Made by a program: the position numbers and the translations under genes
NCBI GenBank assembly: GCA_019359505.1
Contig: JAHHHD010000006.1
Coordinates: 62,001 to 126,000 of the forward strand
Direction: 5' to 3'
Length of the DNA stretch: 64,000 nucleotides
Source: Drouetiella hepatica Uher 2000/2452
Lineage (GTDB): Bacteria > Cyanobacteriota > Cyanobacteriia > Elainellales > Elainellaceae
Shown here: positions 1 to 8,461 of the stretch, in pieces
How positions within the stretch are numbered: position 1 is the stretch's first letter
Layout of the letters: every line of letters starts with the position of its first letter
The notes under the pieces: model-generated
What the model was told of the DNA's origin: nothing
The model's database searches: none
What the model saw: the letters and a program-made list of their open reading frames with translations, nothing else

Positions 1-353
1 ACTGCCGTCACCGTTCCAGTCACCAGGGAGCTTTTCAGGGGGCGCTTCCCCTTTTTATTCAGCGTACCCATCAAAACTTTACCCTCAGCCTGCTTCATAT
101 TCTCTCTGTCGCCTTTTGCAATCTGCTACAGCTCGGCGCATTGTCTTCAGCCAAACTACCCATTCTGTCGGGCGAGTCTGACGAAACAACAGCTCTAAAT
201 CCAGTGTAACTCTAGACACTCTAAGTGACAGGTCTAAAAGAGGGATAAAGCTCTAGCCGATCCTGCGACAACGGGCACTCAATAGGAGCGATCGCACTAA
301 AATCAGCTTACGCATCGAAGATGGGCAGGTTGTACATGATGGGCGGGTTGTAC
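1..353. other. Left-edge stretch without an assignable gene
   Basis: All three forward frames are open from the window edge, closing at about 181, 198 and 209, so the tail of an upstream gene may lie here, but none of the three translations is recognisable. A short GC hairpin (GGGG...CCCC) followed by five T lies at about 37-56 and could be a weak forward terminator. The rest, up to the TPR gene, shows nothing identifiable apart from a GAGCGATCGC HIP1-like site near 286. Confidence 0.3.
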
Positions 354-1709
354 ATGAGAAGACATGTTCATATAGGGTCTGGACTGATTGGCATCGTCGC
401 AGCTAGTTGGATTGGGTTTCCGGCGGTTGTCGCGCAGGGCAGCCCATCTCAGCTTGTATCCCAGGTAACTCTTCCCTCGACTCAAGAGCAGCCGCAACGC
501 CTACAGGAAGCGAACCGGATGCAGGACTTGCAGCAAGAGTTGCAAATGCGCAAGGTGGTTCAGGAAGAAGTCGATCGCGCTTTCAATCACACTACAGCTT
601 TGCTCAATGTCCTGCTGGCAATTTTGACAGTGCTGCCCATCATTGCCACGGTGCTGCTATATCTCTCTCGTCAAAGAGCTATTCAACAGCTACGCGAAGA
701 AATGGACGAGCAGATCCGAAAAGAAATTGAAGCTCAGGTACAGGCAGAGTTAAAGCAGCAGACGCTCATTATTCAGAAACAAATGCTTGAGTTGGGGCAG
801 GAGTCCCTAGCTGTGACTAGACAAGTGCAGCAGCAAGCTAGTGAATTTCAGGCAGAAATCGATCAGCTAAAAACCGAATTTGAAACTCAGCTAGAAGCGC
901 TTAAAAGCGCTGCAACAGAAGTAGAGCGAGAAAAAGACCGCATCTTTCAGCAAATCACTAGCATTACTCTCGTCGCCACTTCAAAAGACGAACTCTCTGA
1001 CGAAAAGAAACGGAAAATTGAAACGCTAACGGAGCAGTTGGATCACTTGAAGTCGAAAAGTTCGAGTCTAGATCTGTGCATCAATGACTTTGTGCGAGAG
1101 GGAGATGCTTTATTCTTTGCAGGGCGCTATGCAGAAGCAATTCATGCCTACGATCAGGCGATCGGTAAAACCCTCGTTGATGTTGACGATTTATTTGCAG
1201 CATGGCATGGAAAGACTAAGGCGTTGCGCAGGCTCAGGCAATATCCGCAGGCATTGGCAGCCAGCACGAGAGCCATGGCATTGAAACCCGACGATTCCCT
1301 CATGTGGTTTGAACGGGGCTACCTGCTACACATTCAGGGGCAATATGCTGAAGCCCTAGAAATATACGATCGATTAATTGCCAATCAACCCAGCTTCTAT
1401 CGTGCCCGTAATCACAGAGGATACGTCTTGCTCAAACTGAAAAGATATGAAGAGGCGATCGCTGAACTCAATAAGAGCATTGAAATTAAACCAGATTATG
1501 GCAACGGCTATTATGGCAAGGCGTATTACTATCTGCTTCATGATCAGCCCGATCTGGCATTAGAGAATCTAAAAATTTCGATTGCGTATTACCCCAGGTA
1601 TAAGACCAGAGTAAAGACTGATTCAGACTTTGCCAGCTTGTGGGACAATTATCACTTTCAAGATCTAGTTGGGATCTCTGTAGCATCGAAGTCCGTGATT
1701 CAGGAGTAG
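354..1709 (+). CDS. Membrane-anchored coiled-coil/TPR repeat protein
   Basis: A protein of about 451 residues. The N-terminus is a signal-peptide-like hydrophobic stretch (GLIGIVAASWIGFPAVVAQG). It is followed by a polar segment, then a transmembrane helix (LLNVLLAILTVLPIIATVLL) and a long Gln/Glu/Lys-rich coiled coil of about 130 residues. The C-terminal half has at least four TPR units (GRYAEAIHAYDQAI, YPQALAASTRAM, GQYAEALEIYDRLI, KRYEEAIAELNKSI). The ATG at 354 is preferred over the in-frame ATG at 321 because it places the basic MRR directly before the hydrophobic core. It is probably a scaffold for protein-protein contacts at the inner membrane. The family is not one with a named function, and no partner is visible nearby. 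Confidence 0.8.
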   Translation: MRRHVHIGSGLIGIVAASWIGFPAVVAQGSPSQLVSQVTLPSTQEQPQRLQEANRMQDLQQELQMRKVVQEEVDRAFNHTTALLNVLLAILTVLPIIATVLLYLSRQRAIQQLREEMDEQIRKEIEAQVQAELKQQTLIIQKQMLELGQESLAVTRQVQQQASEFQAEIDQLKTEFETQLEALKSAATEVEREKDRIFQQITSITLVATSKDELSDEKKRKIETLTEQLDHLKSKSSSLDLCINDFVREGDALFFAGRYAEAIHAYDQAIGKTLVDVDDLFAAWHGKTKALRRLRQYPQALAASTRAMALKPDDSLMWFERGYLLHIQGQYAEALEIYDRLIANQPSFYRARNHRGYVLLKLKRYEEAIAELNKSIEIKPDYGNGYYGKAYYYLLHDQPDLALENLKISIAYYPRYKTRVKTDSDFASLWDNYHFQDLVGISVASKSVIQE

Positions 1710-1794
1710 GCTCATTGTCAGTGCAATGATGATGGTCAGTGCAAGGATGATGATGGACCGCGACCCAACGTTTTCTCTCGGAGACAGAACCACT

Positions 1795-2223
1795 CTAGGG
1801 CAGGAAACTGCTATCCAAAACCTGTTCCAGAGAATAGGGACACTCTGAGGGGAATGTGTCATAGCTCAGGTTGGTTTCTCTGACCGCCAAATCTAAGCCG
1901 TACTCAAAACCCAGGGTAAAAGCTTTTGGTAAGTAAGGCTTCAGGCTGGGATTTTCCTGTAGATGTCTGGCGATCGCGCTACGCTGCTCCCGAATTGTGG
2001 CTCTCCAGCTATTGCTCTGGCGATCGGGTTGAAACTGCCACTTGAGCAAATGAGCCAGAAGAATCCGCAGCCGGGACTCCAATTCTCTCTCCTGCTGCTT
2101 GCCCAAACTGGCTATTTCCTCAATCAAATGCTCAACGTCTAATGACTCCCAGTCTCGATTTCCTAGAAACAGAGACTGCTCCCGCGTCCAGCGATAAAAA
2201 TCTTTGTCGTAGGTGTCGTACAT
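1795..2223 (-). CDS. DUF29 family protein
   Basis: This 142-residue protein matches the small DUF29 family, which is common in cyanobacteria: an N-terminal YDKDFYRWTREQ segment, then the E(E/I)IASLGKQQERELESRLRILLAHLLKW helix-rich core and a C-terminal acidic/proline segment (FPSECPYSLEQVL). Length is typical of the family. No catalytic function is established for DUF29; genes of this kind often occur in many paralogues per genome. It stands alone, convergent with the TPR gene on its left. A large perfect palindrome lies just upstream of its start. Confidence 0.85.
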   Translation of the reverse strand: MYDTYDKDFYRWTREQSLFLGNRDWESLDVEHLIEEIASLGKQQERELESRLRILLAHLLKWQFQPDRQSNSWRATIREQRSAIARHLQENPSLKPYLPKAFTLGFEYGLDLAVRETNLSYDTFPSECPYSLEQVLDSSFLP

Positions 2224-2253
2224 GATTTAGCTCTAGACGAGTACCGAGTCAGC

Positions 2254-2350
2254 TATCTGGCGTTGCTGGTTTTATGTATGAATTTTTTTGAAAGGGGCGC
2301 GGAGCGCCCCTTTCAAAAAAATTCATACATAAAACCAGCAATACCAGCTA
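2254..2350. repeat. Intergenic palindrome with GCGC-GGA-GCGC apex
   Basis: Perfect inverted repeat: arms 2264-2300 and 2304-2340 (37 bp each) around a 3-base loop GGA. The apex reads GGGGCGC-GGA-GCGCCCC. Outside the perfect arms the symmetry continues imperfectly (CTATCTGG left, CCAGCTAT right). It lies between the divergent-side start of the DUF29 gene and the 3' end of crtR. It belongs to the window-wide set of palindromes sharing this apex; the arm sequence is unique in the window. Confidence 0.9.
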
Positions 2351-2452
2351 TCCCAATTATTGCAGATAGCCATTTAGGGCGGTGATTGCCCAAAGTTTTC
2401 ATAAAAAAGGGTGGACATTGCCCACCCATCAAAACCTTTGTCGATCGCCCTT

Positions 2453-3376
2453 CTAAACTTCCGGCTGGTCTGTTTGATCACCCGGCGAATCACCAGAGTG
2501 ATGACCGTGAAAGCGAATGCCTAAGAAAATATCGTAGACAAAACTCCAGAAAGCTTTGCCCTGAAAAACCCCTAGCGACTGATGACAACCCTTAGCATCT
2601 AGCAAAGGACGAGTGGCCTCATAAGCAGGCTGGTACTTATACCAAGGAATTGAAGGCCAAAGATGATGAATCAGATGGTAGTTCTGCCCCATAATCAGCA
2701 CATTCAAAACAGGATTGGGATAGACGCGGGCATTCTTCCAGCGATCGCGCTCTTGAAAGGGACGATGCGGAAAGTAGTCGAAAAATAGACCGAGCGCCAA
2801 ACCTACAACCAGCGCTGGAGAGAACCAGTAATTAAACAAAAAGTCTACAAAGTCATAGCGAATCGCTAGAAAGACGATAGTCGCAAACACCAATCGGCTC
2901 AAAAACCACTCCAGCAGTTCAAACTTACGCCACAGCTTCCGCTTGAAGAAAAACACCTCGTGGTAAAAGAAACGAGGCGCGATCAGCCATAGAGGCCCAT
3001 AGGTTGAGACAAAATGGTCGGGATCATTGTCTGGGTCATTGACGTTTGCATGATGCTGCATGTGTACCCGCGTAAACACAGGATACGCAAAGCCCAGCAT
3101 CAGAGCGCTGCCATGCCCCAAAACAGCATTCATCACCCGATTACGATGCGCCACATTGTGTGAGGCATCGTGGATTACGGTGCCGACGATATGCAAAGCG
3201 ATCGTGTTAATGCAAAAACAGAACCATCCCGGTAAATTCCACAGCCAGTATCCCACCGTCGATGCAATCGCCATTGCAACTGCCGTCAAGAACAGCAGCA
3301 GGGTTGGGTTTAGGCTACCTGGCGGACCCAAGAATTCTCTCGGCACAGTCAGGGGCTTTATTGCCTCCGACACCAT
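2453..3376 (-). CDS. crtR: Beta-carotene hydroxylase, CrtR type
   Basis: A 307-residue membrane di-iron hydroxylase of the fatty-acid desaturase superfamily. Cyanobacterial CrtR adds hydroxyl groups to the beta-ionone rings of beta-carotene (giving zeaxanthin) and, in many species, to deoxy-myxol intermediates. The three histidine clusters are present in order: HDASHNVAH, HMQHHAN and HLIHH, plus FPHRPF. Hydrophobic segments (LLLFLTAVAMAIASTVGYWL and others) flank them, as expected for a thylakoid/plasma-membrane enzyme. The start at 3376 has an AAGGAG site about 11 bases upstream. It is monocistronic in appearance. Assignment rests on the histidine boxes and overall resemblance to the cyanobacterial family; a ketolase (CrtW) is less likely given length and box spacing. 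Confidence 0.9.
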   Translation of the reverse strand: MVSEAIKPLTVPREFLGPPGSLNPTLLLFLTAVAMAIASTVGYWLWNLPGWFCFCINTIALHIVGTVIHDASHNVAHRNRVMNAVLGHGSALMLGFAYPVFTRVHMQHHANVNDPDNDPDHFVSTYGPLWLIAPRFFYHEVFFFKRKLWRKFELLEWFLSRLVFATIVFLAIRYDFVDFLFNYWFSPALVVGLALGLFFDYFPHRPFQERDRWKNARVYPNPVLNVLIMGQNYHLIHHLWPSIPWYKYQPAYEATRPLLDAKGCHQSLGVFQGKAFWSFVYDIFLGIRFHGHHSGDSPGDQTDQPEV

Positions 3377-3582
3377 GATATTTCCACTCCTTTACGCAGT
3401 CACCCTTGTGCAGTATAAGGTACAGAGCATGAATAATAAAGTTTTGTGAAATAAGCTCATTTAATCAGATAGATGGCAGACCCTACAAAATCTCTGATGG
3501 ATGAGCCAAAAGAGATGAGATATTGGCCTGAGCCACGAATGCACTTACCTGAAAAAGCAGTTTTCAGCAAGCTTTTGAAAAT

Positions 3583-3810
3583 TCATCTCGCCTTAATCAA
3601 TATCTCTTCACATTCTCCAGGAAATTCATGAACTCCGCAGAGTTTTTCCGCAATACTACTGAAACAGGTTGAGGTTGGCATTAGTAAACGAAATAACTCT
3701 GCAACTCGCTTGTCTGTAGAGCGATCGCCTTTTGGGAAGCATCGAACCGCCAAAAAAATTCCTTCACCTTCTCCCGGTTTTTTCAGTACTTTCAACCTAA
3801 CATTTTCCAT
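3583..3810 (-). CDS. Small hypothetical protein (75 aa)
   Basis: An ATG-started reading frame of 75 codons rich in Lys/Glu/Gly at the N-terminus (MENVRLKVLKKPGEGEGIFLAVRCFP), then a Leu-rich segment and a Cys-containing C-terminus. It is the only sensible coding candidate in a 630-base gap between crtR and the downstream TPR gene. I do not recognise the family and see no transmembrane helix. The HIP1 site inside it (gcgatcgcc) is neutral evidence. It could be a spurious frame. Confidence 0.4.
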   Translation of the reverse strand: MENVRLKVLKKPGEGEGIFLAVRCFPKGDRSTDKRVAELFRLLMPTSTCFSSIAEKLCGVHEFPGECEEILIKAR

Positions 3811-3862
3811 TCAGACACCTTATTAAGTGACATATAGCCAGAGATAGCAAAAAGTAGAACGC

Positions 3863-3957
3863 CTGACACCTTGAGTTCCTGATACCTTGAGTTCCTGATA
3901 CCTTGAGTCCCTGACACCTTGAGTTACAGACACCCTAGGTTACAAACACTTTAAGTC
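3863..3957. repeat. 16-bp tandem repeat array
   Basis: About six degenerate copies of a 16-bp unit, consensus CCTGACACCTTGAGTT, that decay toward the right (ACAGACACCCTAGGTT, ACAAACACTTTAAGT). Located directly upstream of the TPR gene at 4010. This is the kind of short tandemly repeated repetitive sequence common in filamentous cyanobacteria. Confidence 0.85.
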
Positions 3958-4009
3958 AGCGCGTCGCAAGCAAAAGCCCCCATGGGGTGTAGATACTGTA
4001 AGGACGATC

Positions 4010-4789
4010 ATGAACACTCGCTCTTTCATTGACCCCAGCAAAAGAACCAATCGCCGCGCTGCCTCAAAGTCTCAGCATTCCGGCAGTCAGCCGCAAAAAC
4101 GGTGGCAATCTAAGCCTCTAAAAGCTATCGATCGCCTGTCTTCAGATTGCCAGCTCAGCTCAGTTGAGTATGACACAGTGATTCGGCAGCAGGCTCTATC
4201 GCTAGCTCAGCAGGGCAGCATCGCAGAAGCCATCGCTTTATTTAGCGAACTGTTAATCCGCAACCCCAAGAGCGCCATTGATCACAGCAATCGAGGATTA
4301 ATTTACGCTCAAAGCGGGCTGTTCGAGGAAGCGATCGCCGACTACAACCGCGCCATTGAGCTAAACCCTCGTCTGGATAGTGCCTACAACAACCGCGCCA
4401 ACTACTACGCATCCCAGGGGCAATATTTAGAAGCCATCCTGGACTACGACATCGCGCTGGATCTTAATCCTGCTAATGTGCGCGCCTGGATCAATCAGGG
4501 CATCACCTTCCGAGAGCTAGAAATGTACGATCGCGCCCTAGAGAGCTTCGATCTAGCCCTTTGCCTGAGCCGCTTAGAAGGTCATATCTTTGCCGAACGT
4601 GGACGCACCTATCACCTGCGAGGAGACTGGAACTGCGCGATCGCCGATTACCAGCGATCAATTGGCAAACTCTACCAATCTGCAACCTCATCGCAAGATC
4701 CTGCCCTACGGCTACGCCTTCAGGTAGAAGGATGGCAAGATGAATTGCTAAATGCAGCCTTTGAGCAAGACGATGCATGGAAATTTTGA
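4010..4789 (+). CDS. TPR repeat protein
   Basis: A 259-residue soluble protein. The N-terminal 50 residues are basic and Ser/Arg/Lys-rich, without a signal peptide. From about residue 60 there are four to five consecutive TPR units: GSIAEAIALFSELLIRNP, GLFEEAIADYNRAIELNP, GQYLEAILDYDIALDLNP, EMYDRALESFDLALCL and GDWNCAIADYQRSIGKL. These are the canonical 34-residue helix-turn-helix repeats that bind peptides or partner proteins. An AAGGA site seven bases before the ATG supports the start. No enzyme domain is attached; partner unknown. A 14-bp-arm hairpin lies after its stop. Confidence 0.88.
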   Translation: MNTRSFIDPSKRTNRRAASKSQHSGSQPQKRWQSKPLKAIDRLSSDCQLSSVEYDTVIRQQALSLAQQGSIAEAIALFSELLIRNPKSAIDHSNRGLIYAQSGLFEEAIADYNRAIELNPRLDSAYNNRANYYASQGQYLEAILDYDIALDLNPANVRAWINQGITFRELEMYDRALESFDLALCLSRLEGHIFAERGRTYHLRGDWNCAIADYQRSIGKLYQSATSSQDPALRLRLQVEGWQDELLNAAFEQDDAWKF

Positions 4790-4846
4790 GCAGGACAAGT
4801 TTGAAAAGGTTTGGTTTGACAAATTTGTACAGCAGGCTCAGCGTAA

Positions 4847-4876
4847 ACATGGGGCTGAACTCGTTCAGCCCCATGT
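4847..4876. terminator. Hairpin between convergent genes
   Basis: Perfect 14-bp arms (4847-4860 and 4863-4876) with arm sequence ACATGGGGCTGAAC, between the convergent TPR gene (ends 4789) and the small gene ending at 4901. There is no long T run on either strand, only TTTACG on the minus side, so termination is inferred from position and stability. Confidence 0.55.
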
Positions 4877-4900
4877 CAAAGCCCATCTATTGGCGCTAAA

Positions 4901-5116
4901 TTAATCGATTGAGATGGACTGAGGGCCATTCTTGCCGTTGGTCGCTCCGCTCGAAGTCGAGGAGTACGATCGCGAACCAGATTGATGATCCAGCCAACTC
5001 CTGACCGGATCTTCGGATAAATTAAGGCGTAGAAGCCCAGAAACGACACCTCCCAAGAACGCTACAGGGTGTCCGACTAACTCTCTAAATACGGGCGTTA
5101 GCTCATCCAAAAACAT
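4901..5116 (-). CDS. Small conserved-looking cyanobacterial protein (71 aa)
   Basis: 71 residues: an N-terminal amphipathic/hydrophobic part (MFLDELTPVFRELVGHPVAFLGGVVSGLLRLNLSEDPVRSWL) and a Ser/Gly/Asn-rich disordered tail. A strong AAAGGAG ribosome-binding site lies eight bases before the ATG. The composition (short Gly/Val/Leu core ending in LSEDPVRSWLDHQ) resembles small hypothetical proteins I associate with cyanobacteria, but no function is known to me. The C-terminal tail looks poorly constrained. Confidence 0.7.
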   Translation of the reverse strand: MFLDELTPVFRELVGHPVAFLGGVVSGLLRLNLSEDPVRSWLDHQSGSRSYSSTSSGATNGKNGPQSISID

Positions 5117-5160
5117 TCCGAAGCTCCTTTTTATAGCGTGTATAGGGCGATCGCTCTGAT

Positions 5161-5202
5161 CCTAGCACCTGAATCCTTAGCACCTGAATCCTTAGCGCCT
5201 AG
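5161..5202. repeat. 15-bp tandem repeat
   Basis: Nearly three copies of a 15-bp unit, CCTTAGCACCTGAAT, immediately downstream of nrdJ in its transcription direction and upstream of the 71-residue gene. Confidence 0.75.
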
Positions 5203-5209
5203 ATCTCGC

Positions 5210-7534
5210 TTACCCTTTCTTCTCTGGCAGCATGCACTTGTCGCTGTCGCAACCCGCCGGACCCGCCTCAAACATTTCACCTGAGTCGTAGCGGCTGAGA
5301 ACCTGATGGAAATCATCCGTGCGGCGGCGCATCAGCACCTCTTGGGAAAACTGCTCGTACTCTACTTTAGAAATTGGCTCAAACGGTAGGCGAGGGAAGG
5401 TTTGCAAATCGTCGAACCGAGCCAGCAGAGCGGCTGAGATATAGCCCTCATCGGATTGAATCGCCTGATGTAGCCGAGCCGCCAGCCCGTCAATTTCGTT
5501 TTCCCGCAGCTCGATCGTTGCCGAGGTGTTGTGAGCCGTGTAGTGCTTCTGCACCTGCATATAGAAATCTGCCTGAGCTAGCGCCGAGAATTTGGAAATA
5601 TCAATTTGGTCAGCTTCCGGCAGGTTCGCCCAGGAAACTTCTACCGGAATTTCTACCAGCCACTCGGTGCAGCGCGGATCAAAGGCATCATCCAGCAATC
5701 GACCGTTCTCGTCTTTATCCGACTGAGAGGGAATCAGCCGATAGCCGTAGTCGTAGCAAGCCATCGCCACCGGATCGTTTTTGCGGAAGGTGATGCGACG
5801 CAGGAAGCGCTGAGCCTTGGGCGGATGCCAGCCTGGACTTGCACCCGTCAGCAGACTCTTGGTTCCGGCAGGCTGAACGGTAGTGCAGCGATTGGGGCGA
5901 CGCAGGTTGTGGCGATCGCAATATTCCCAAACCACACGATGCACGGTTGCTTTCCAGCGGCTGAGGTATTCCTGCTCTTTTTGTTTGAATTGCAGCCCTG
6001 TAACCGTATCTGGACGACCTTCTTCCCACCAGCGCAGCCACTCAGCGCCAAAGGCATGAACGAAGAAATCAAAGAGTCCGGTGAAGGACACGCCGACGAT
6101 CGGGTCGAGCAGACGCGACTCCTGATAGCGAGGCTCACCAAACTGGTGGTTCAGCAACCCGGCAACTGAGAGCGCCCCCGCCGTGAATGCCTCCTCCTGC
6201 TCCTTGAAGTTAAGTGGATCAAGCTGATTCAGATGCACTTCAGACAGGTTGCAGTGGAAGTTCTCTCCGAGGATTTCGCCGCAGGGATTTAGCCCATAGC
6301 GTCCTAGCCGATGCTCTAGCTCTTGGTCAGATATTTGGGGCGAGTGAGCCTTTAGCCACTGCTTGCCTTTGCCCTGCCCGTAGGCTTGCAGAAAATCTGT
6401 CTTTAGAGCTGAACTGGTGAGCAAATCGCCATTGGAACGGGCGATCGCCTCTCCTGCCCACTGAATTGCTCCTTCGCCTGAGTAAAACTGCTTCCGCACG
6501 GCATCCGTGCATTCTTGCAGCGTTGGCTTGTGGTGAAAAACGCGCGTGTGGTTTGCCATCCGCAGCACGTCTCGTTCGGGGTCAATGCTCCAATTGCCTG
6601 CCGCATCCTGCTGCCAGAGGTTATCTTTTGCGGTCGTTGCCGTTTGGTCTTCGCTGTCAAACTGTCGCATTCCGGCACTGCGGCGAATGTTTCCGGCCAC
6701 TACGCAAGCTGCCGCTTCGTCAATCAACAAGCAGCACTCGATCGCATTTAGCTTGCGCCCGATCGTTTTGTTTAAAATTGCGGCACAGCGCTCGTAGAGC
6801 TGGGGCAGACGTACCGGATTTGCCACGCCGCCAAAGCCCTTAAGTCGCTCTCCTGCGGGACGCACCTGGCTCAGATCGATTAAGACCTGCACTTCTCCAG
6901 AAAAGCGATCGTCTGTCGAAAGCTCTAGTAAAGTCTGGTAGGACTTGACCCAACCCCTGCGGCTATCTCCGACCTGAATCGTTGCCTGATTTGCGGCAAA
7001 GCTGACCTCAGTTGTGTCTCGACGCAGCTCTGGAGATGCAGAGCCGATCGCACCTGTCACTTCTACCGTTAGGCGATTGCGAATGACCGGGAGCTGATCA
7101 ATATACTTGGGTTCCAGCACGGCTCCAGTACCGCAGCCCATCATTGCCAGATCCATCATCAGACCAAAGGCACGCCAGTCCACCACGTTGGTGCTGGTGC
7201 AATTGTAGGAACCAGAGAAGTTTTCGGGCTTGGCGATCCAGTCTGTGCCGCCCACCCAAAGCCAGCGACCCGACGGCAGACTTTTGAGCTGTCGCTGCAT
7301 TCGAGAGACTAATTCGGCTTCCTGGGGCGTCAGGTTGCCTAGCTCGACCACGCCGCGCAGAGTGCGATCGCACACCTCCTCCCAAGTTTCTCGAACGTTC
7401 GCCGCCTTTTCTCCACGACGGCTGTAAGTTCTAAAAAATACGGGGTTGGCAGCAGGAGCTGATTCTGGAAAAGGGTTTGCGGGAGACGGGCTAGGTGAGT
7501 CGTTTAGGCGAGTACGTTCGAGATCTTGAACCAT
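5210..7534 (-). CDS. nrdJ: Adenosylcobalamin-dependent ribonucleoside-triphosphate reductase (class II)
   Basis: About 774 residues. It reduces ribonucleoside triphosphates to deoxy forms using a cobalamin-derived thiyl radical, without oxygen. Visible hallmarks are the first active-site Cys in YNCTSTNVVD (about residue 113), NPCGEILGE carrying the radical Cys and Glu (about 416), and the C-terminal redox pair C762/C767 in GCDSDKCMLPEKKG. The frame is open to 7639, but the ATG at 7534 (MVQDLERTRL) is preferred: a GAGG sits eight bases upstream, and the 35 extra residues look non-coding. This is the usual sole or main reductase of many cyanobacteria. No B12 riboswitch was recognised in the short leader between it and ssb. 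Confidence 0.95.
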   Translation of the reverse strand: MVQDLERTRLNDSPSPSPANPFPESAPAANPVFFRTYSRRGEKAANVRETWEEVCDRTLRGVVELGNLTPQEAELVSRMQRQLKSLPSGRWLWVGGTDWIAKPENFSGSYNCTSTNVVDWRAFGLMMDLAMMGCGTGAVLEPKYIDQLPVIRNRLTVEVTGAIGSASPELRRDTTEVSFAANQATIQVGDSRRGWVKSYQTLLELSTDDRFSGEVQVLIDLSQVRPAGERLKGFGGVANPVRLPQLYERCAAILNKTIGRKLNAIECCLLIDEAAACVVAGNIRRSAGMRQFDSEDQTATTAKDNLWQQDAAGNWSIDPERDVLRMANHTRVFHHKPTLQECTDAVRKQFYSGEGAIQWAGEAIARSNGDLLTSSALKTDFLQAYGQGKGKQWLKAHSPQISDQELEHRLGRYGLNPCGEILGENFHCNLSEVHLNQLDPLNFKEQEEAFTAGALSVAGLLNHQFGEPRYQESRLLDPIVGVSFTGLFDFFVHAFGAEWLRWWEEGRPDTVTGLQFKQKEQEYLSRWKATVHRVVWEYCDRHNLRRPNRCTTVQPAGTKSLLTGASPGWHPPKAQRFLRRITFRKNDPVAMACYDYGYRLIPSQSDKDENGRLLDDAFDPRCTEWLVEIPVEVSWANLPEADQIDISKFSALAQADFYMQVQKHYTAHNTSATIELRENEIDGLAARLHQAIQSDEGYISAALLARFDDLQTFPRLPFEPISKVEYEQFSQEVLMRRRTDDFHQVLSRYDSGEMFEAGPAGCDSDKCMLPEKKG

Positions 7535-7715
7535 GAGTGATGCCTCGGTTTCACGGATGTAGAGTGTGACGGTATAGCCAACGCAGTCTGACAGGTTTGC
7601 CTGAAGCCAGAGGCTTGCAAGACAGCTATCATGATCCACCGCTAGAGGCTAAAACCTTATGAGAATGCGATCCTACTCTACATCTAGAGGTTTCGCTACT
7701 TTTTAAACACTAGAT

Positions 7716-8246
7716 TTAGAAAGGAATGTCGTCGTAATCCACCTGGTCAGCGCTAGGCTTTGAACCTGAGTAGGCAGGCGATTTGGCTGGCTCTGAGGCG
7801 GGAGCACCCATAGGTTTGGCAGCAGGCTTGGTTTTCGCCACGCTGGTCGGGGCGGCGCTGGGCGTGAAGGTAGTTCCCGTTGGGGCAGGGCTAGAAGCGC
7901 TCGTAGAGGCAGGAGTGACGGCAGAAGTCGTTAGGCTAGAATCTGCACCAATCAGATGAATTCGCTGTGCCGTCAGTTCAGCCCTAGTTTCCTTAAAACC
8001 CTCTGGACGATCGATCCGATTCATGTTGAGCCGACCCTCAACGATGACGCGATCGCCCACATGATATTTTTCCTGAATTTCCTGCGCCAGGTTGCCCCAG
8101 CCCACGACCTTGAGCGTTGAGGGCGGATCTTCATCGCGTATGCCGGGAAACTGAACAACAATTTCGGCAATTGGCGTTTGGTTGTCAGGCGTATAGCGGA
8201 GCTGAGGATCTTGAATGACTTCAGCCATCAAAATGCAGTTGTTCAT
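7716..8246 (-). CDS. ssb: Single-stranded DNA-binding protein
   Basis: 176 residues: an N-terminal OB-fold (about 1-105, MNNCILMAEVIQDPQLRYTP... VIVEGRLNMNR...) then a Pro/Ala/Ser/Thr-rich flexible linker and the acidic tip DYDDIPF, which is the interaction tail that binds replication and repair enzymes in bacterial SSBs. It protects single-stranded DNA at forks. A GGAG site lies nine bases before the ATG. It lies upstream of nrdJ on the same strand (182 bases to the preferred nrdJ start), so a replication-supply operon is possible. The OB domain is of the divergent cyanobacterial type rather than close to E. coli SSB; a second SSB elsewhere in the genome is possible. Confidence 0.88.
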   Translation of the reverse strand: MNNCILMAEVIQDPQLRYTPDNQTPIAEIVVQFPGIRDEDPPSTLKVVGWGNLAQEIQEKYHVGDRVIVEGRLNMNRIDRPEGFKETRAELTAQRIHLIGADSSLTTSAVTPASTSASSPAPTGTTFTPSAAPTSVAKTKPAAKPMGAPASEPAKSPAYSGSKPSADQVDYDDIPF

Positions 8247-8461
8247 AAGATATCTCCAGGTGGGTTCAGCGCAATGGCTTCCTAATTAAGTTTCGCTAAT
8301 TTCGCTAATTAAGTTTCTTAGTGTAGCTGCACTCCTAGATTTTTAGATAAATTCTAGAGCGCGATCGCCGCAAATTTCAGACGGCGACTTGAGTAGTAAA
8401 TATGTATTATTTTAACATGAAGTATTGAAGCTAGTCCAAACCTTAGCCGGACAGCCATCGC

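Noticed and set aside
3060-3449. 129-codon plus-strand frame opposite crtR
   Set aside because: It is the antisense of the hydroxylase core.
7535-7639. N-terminal extension of the ribonucleotide reductase frame
   Set aside because: The 35 extra residues do not look like the family, and a good ribosome-binding site precedes the internal ATG at 7534.
7535-7715. Possible cobalamin riboswitch before nrdJ
   Set aside because: No B12-box or recognisable conserved core could be found in the short spacer.
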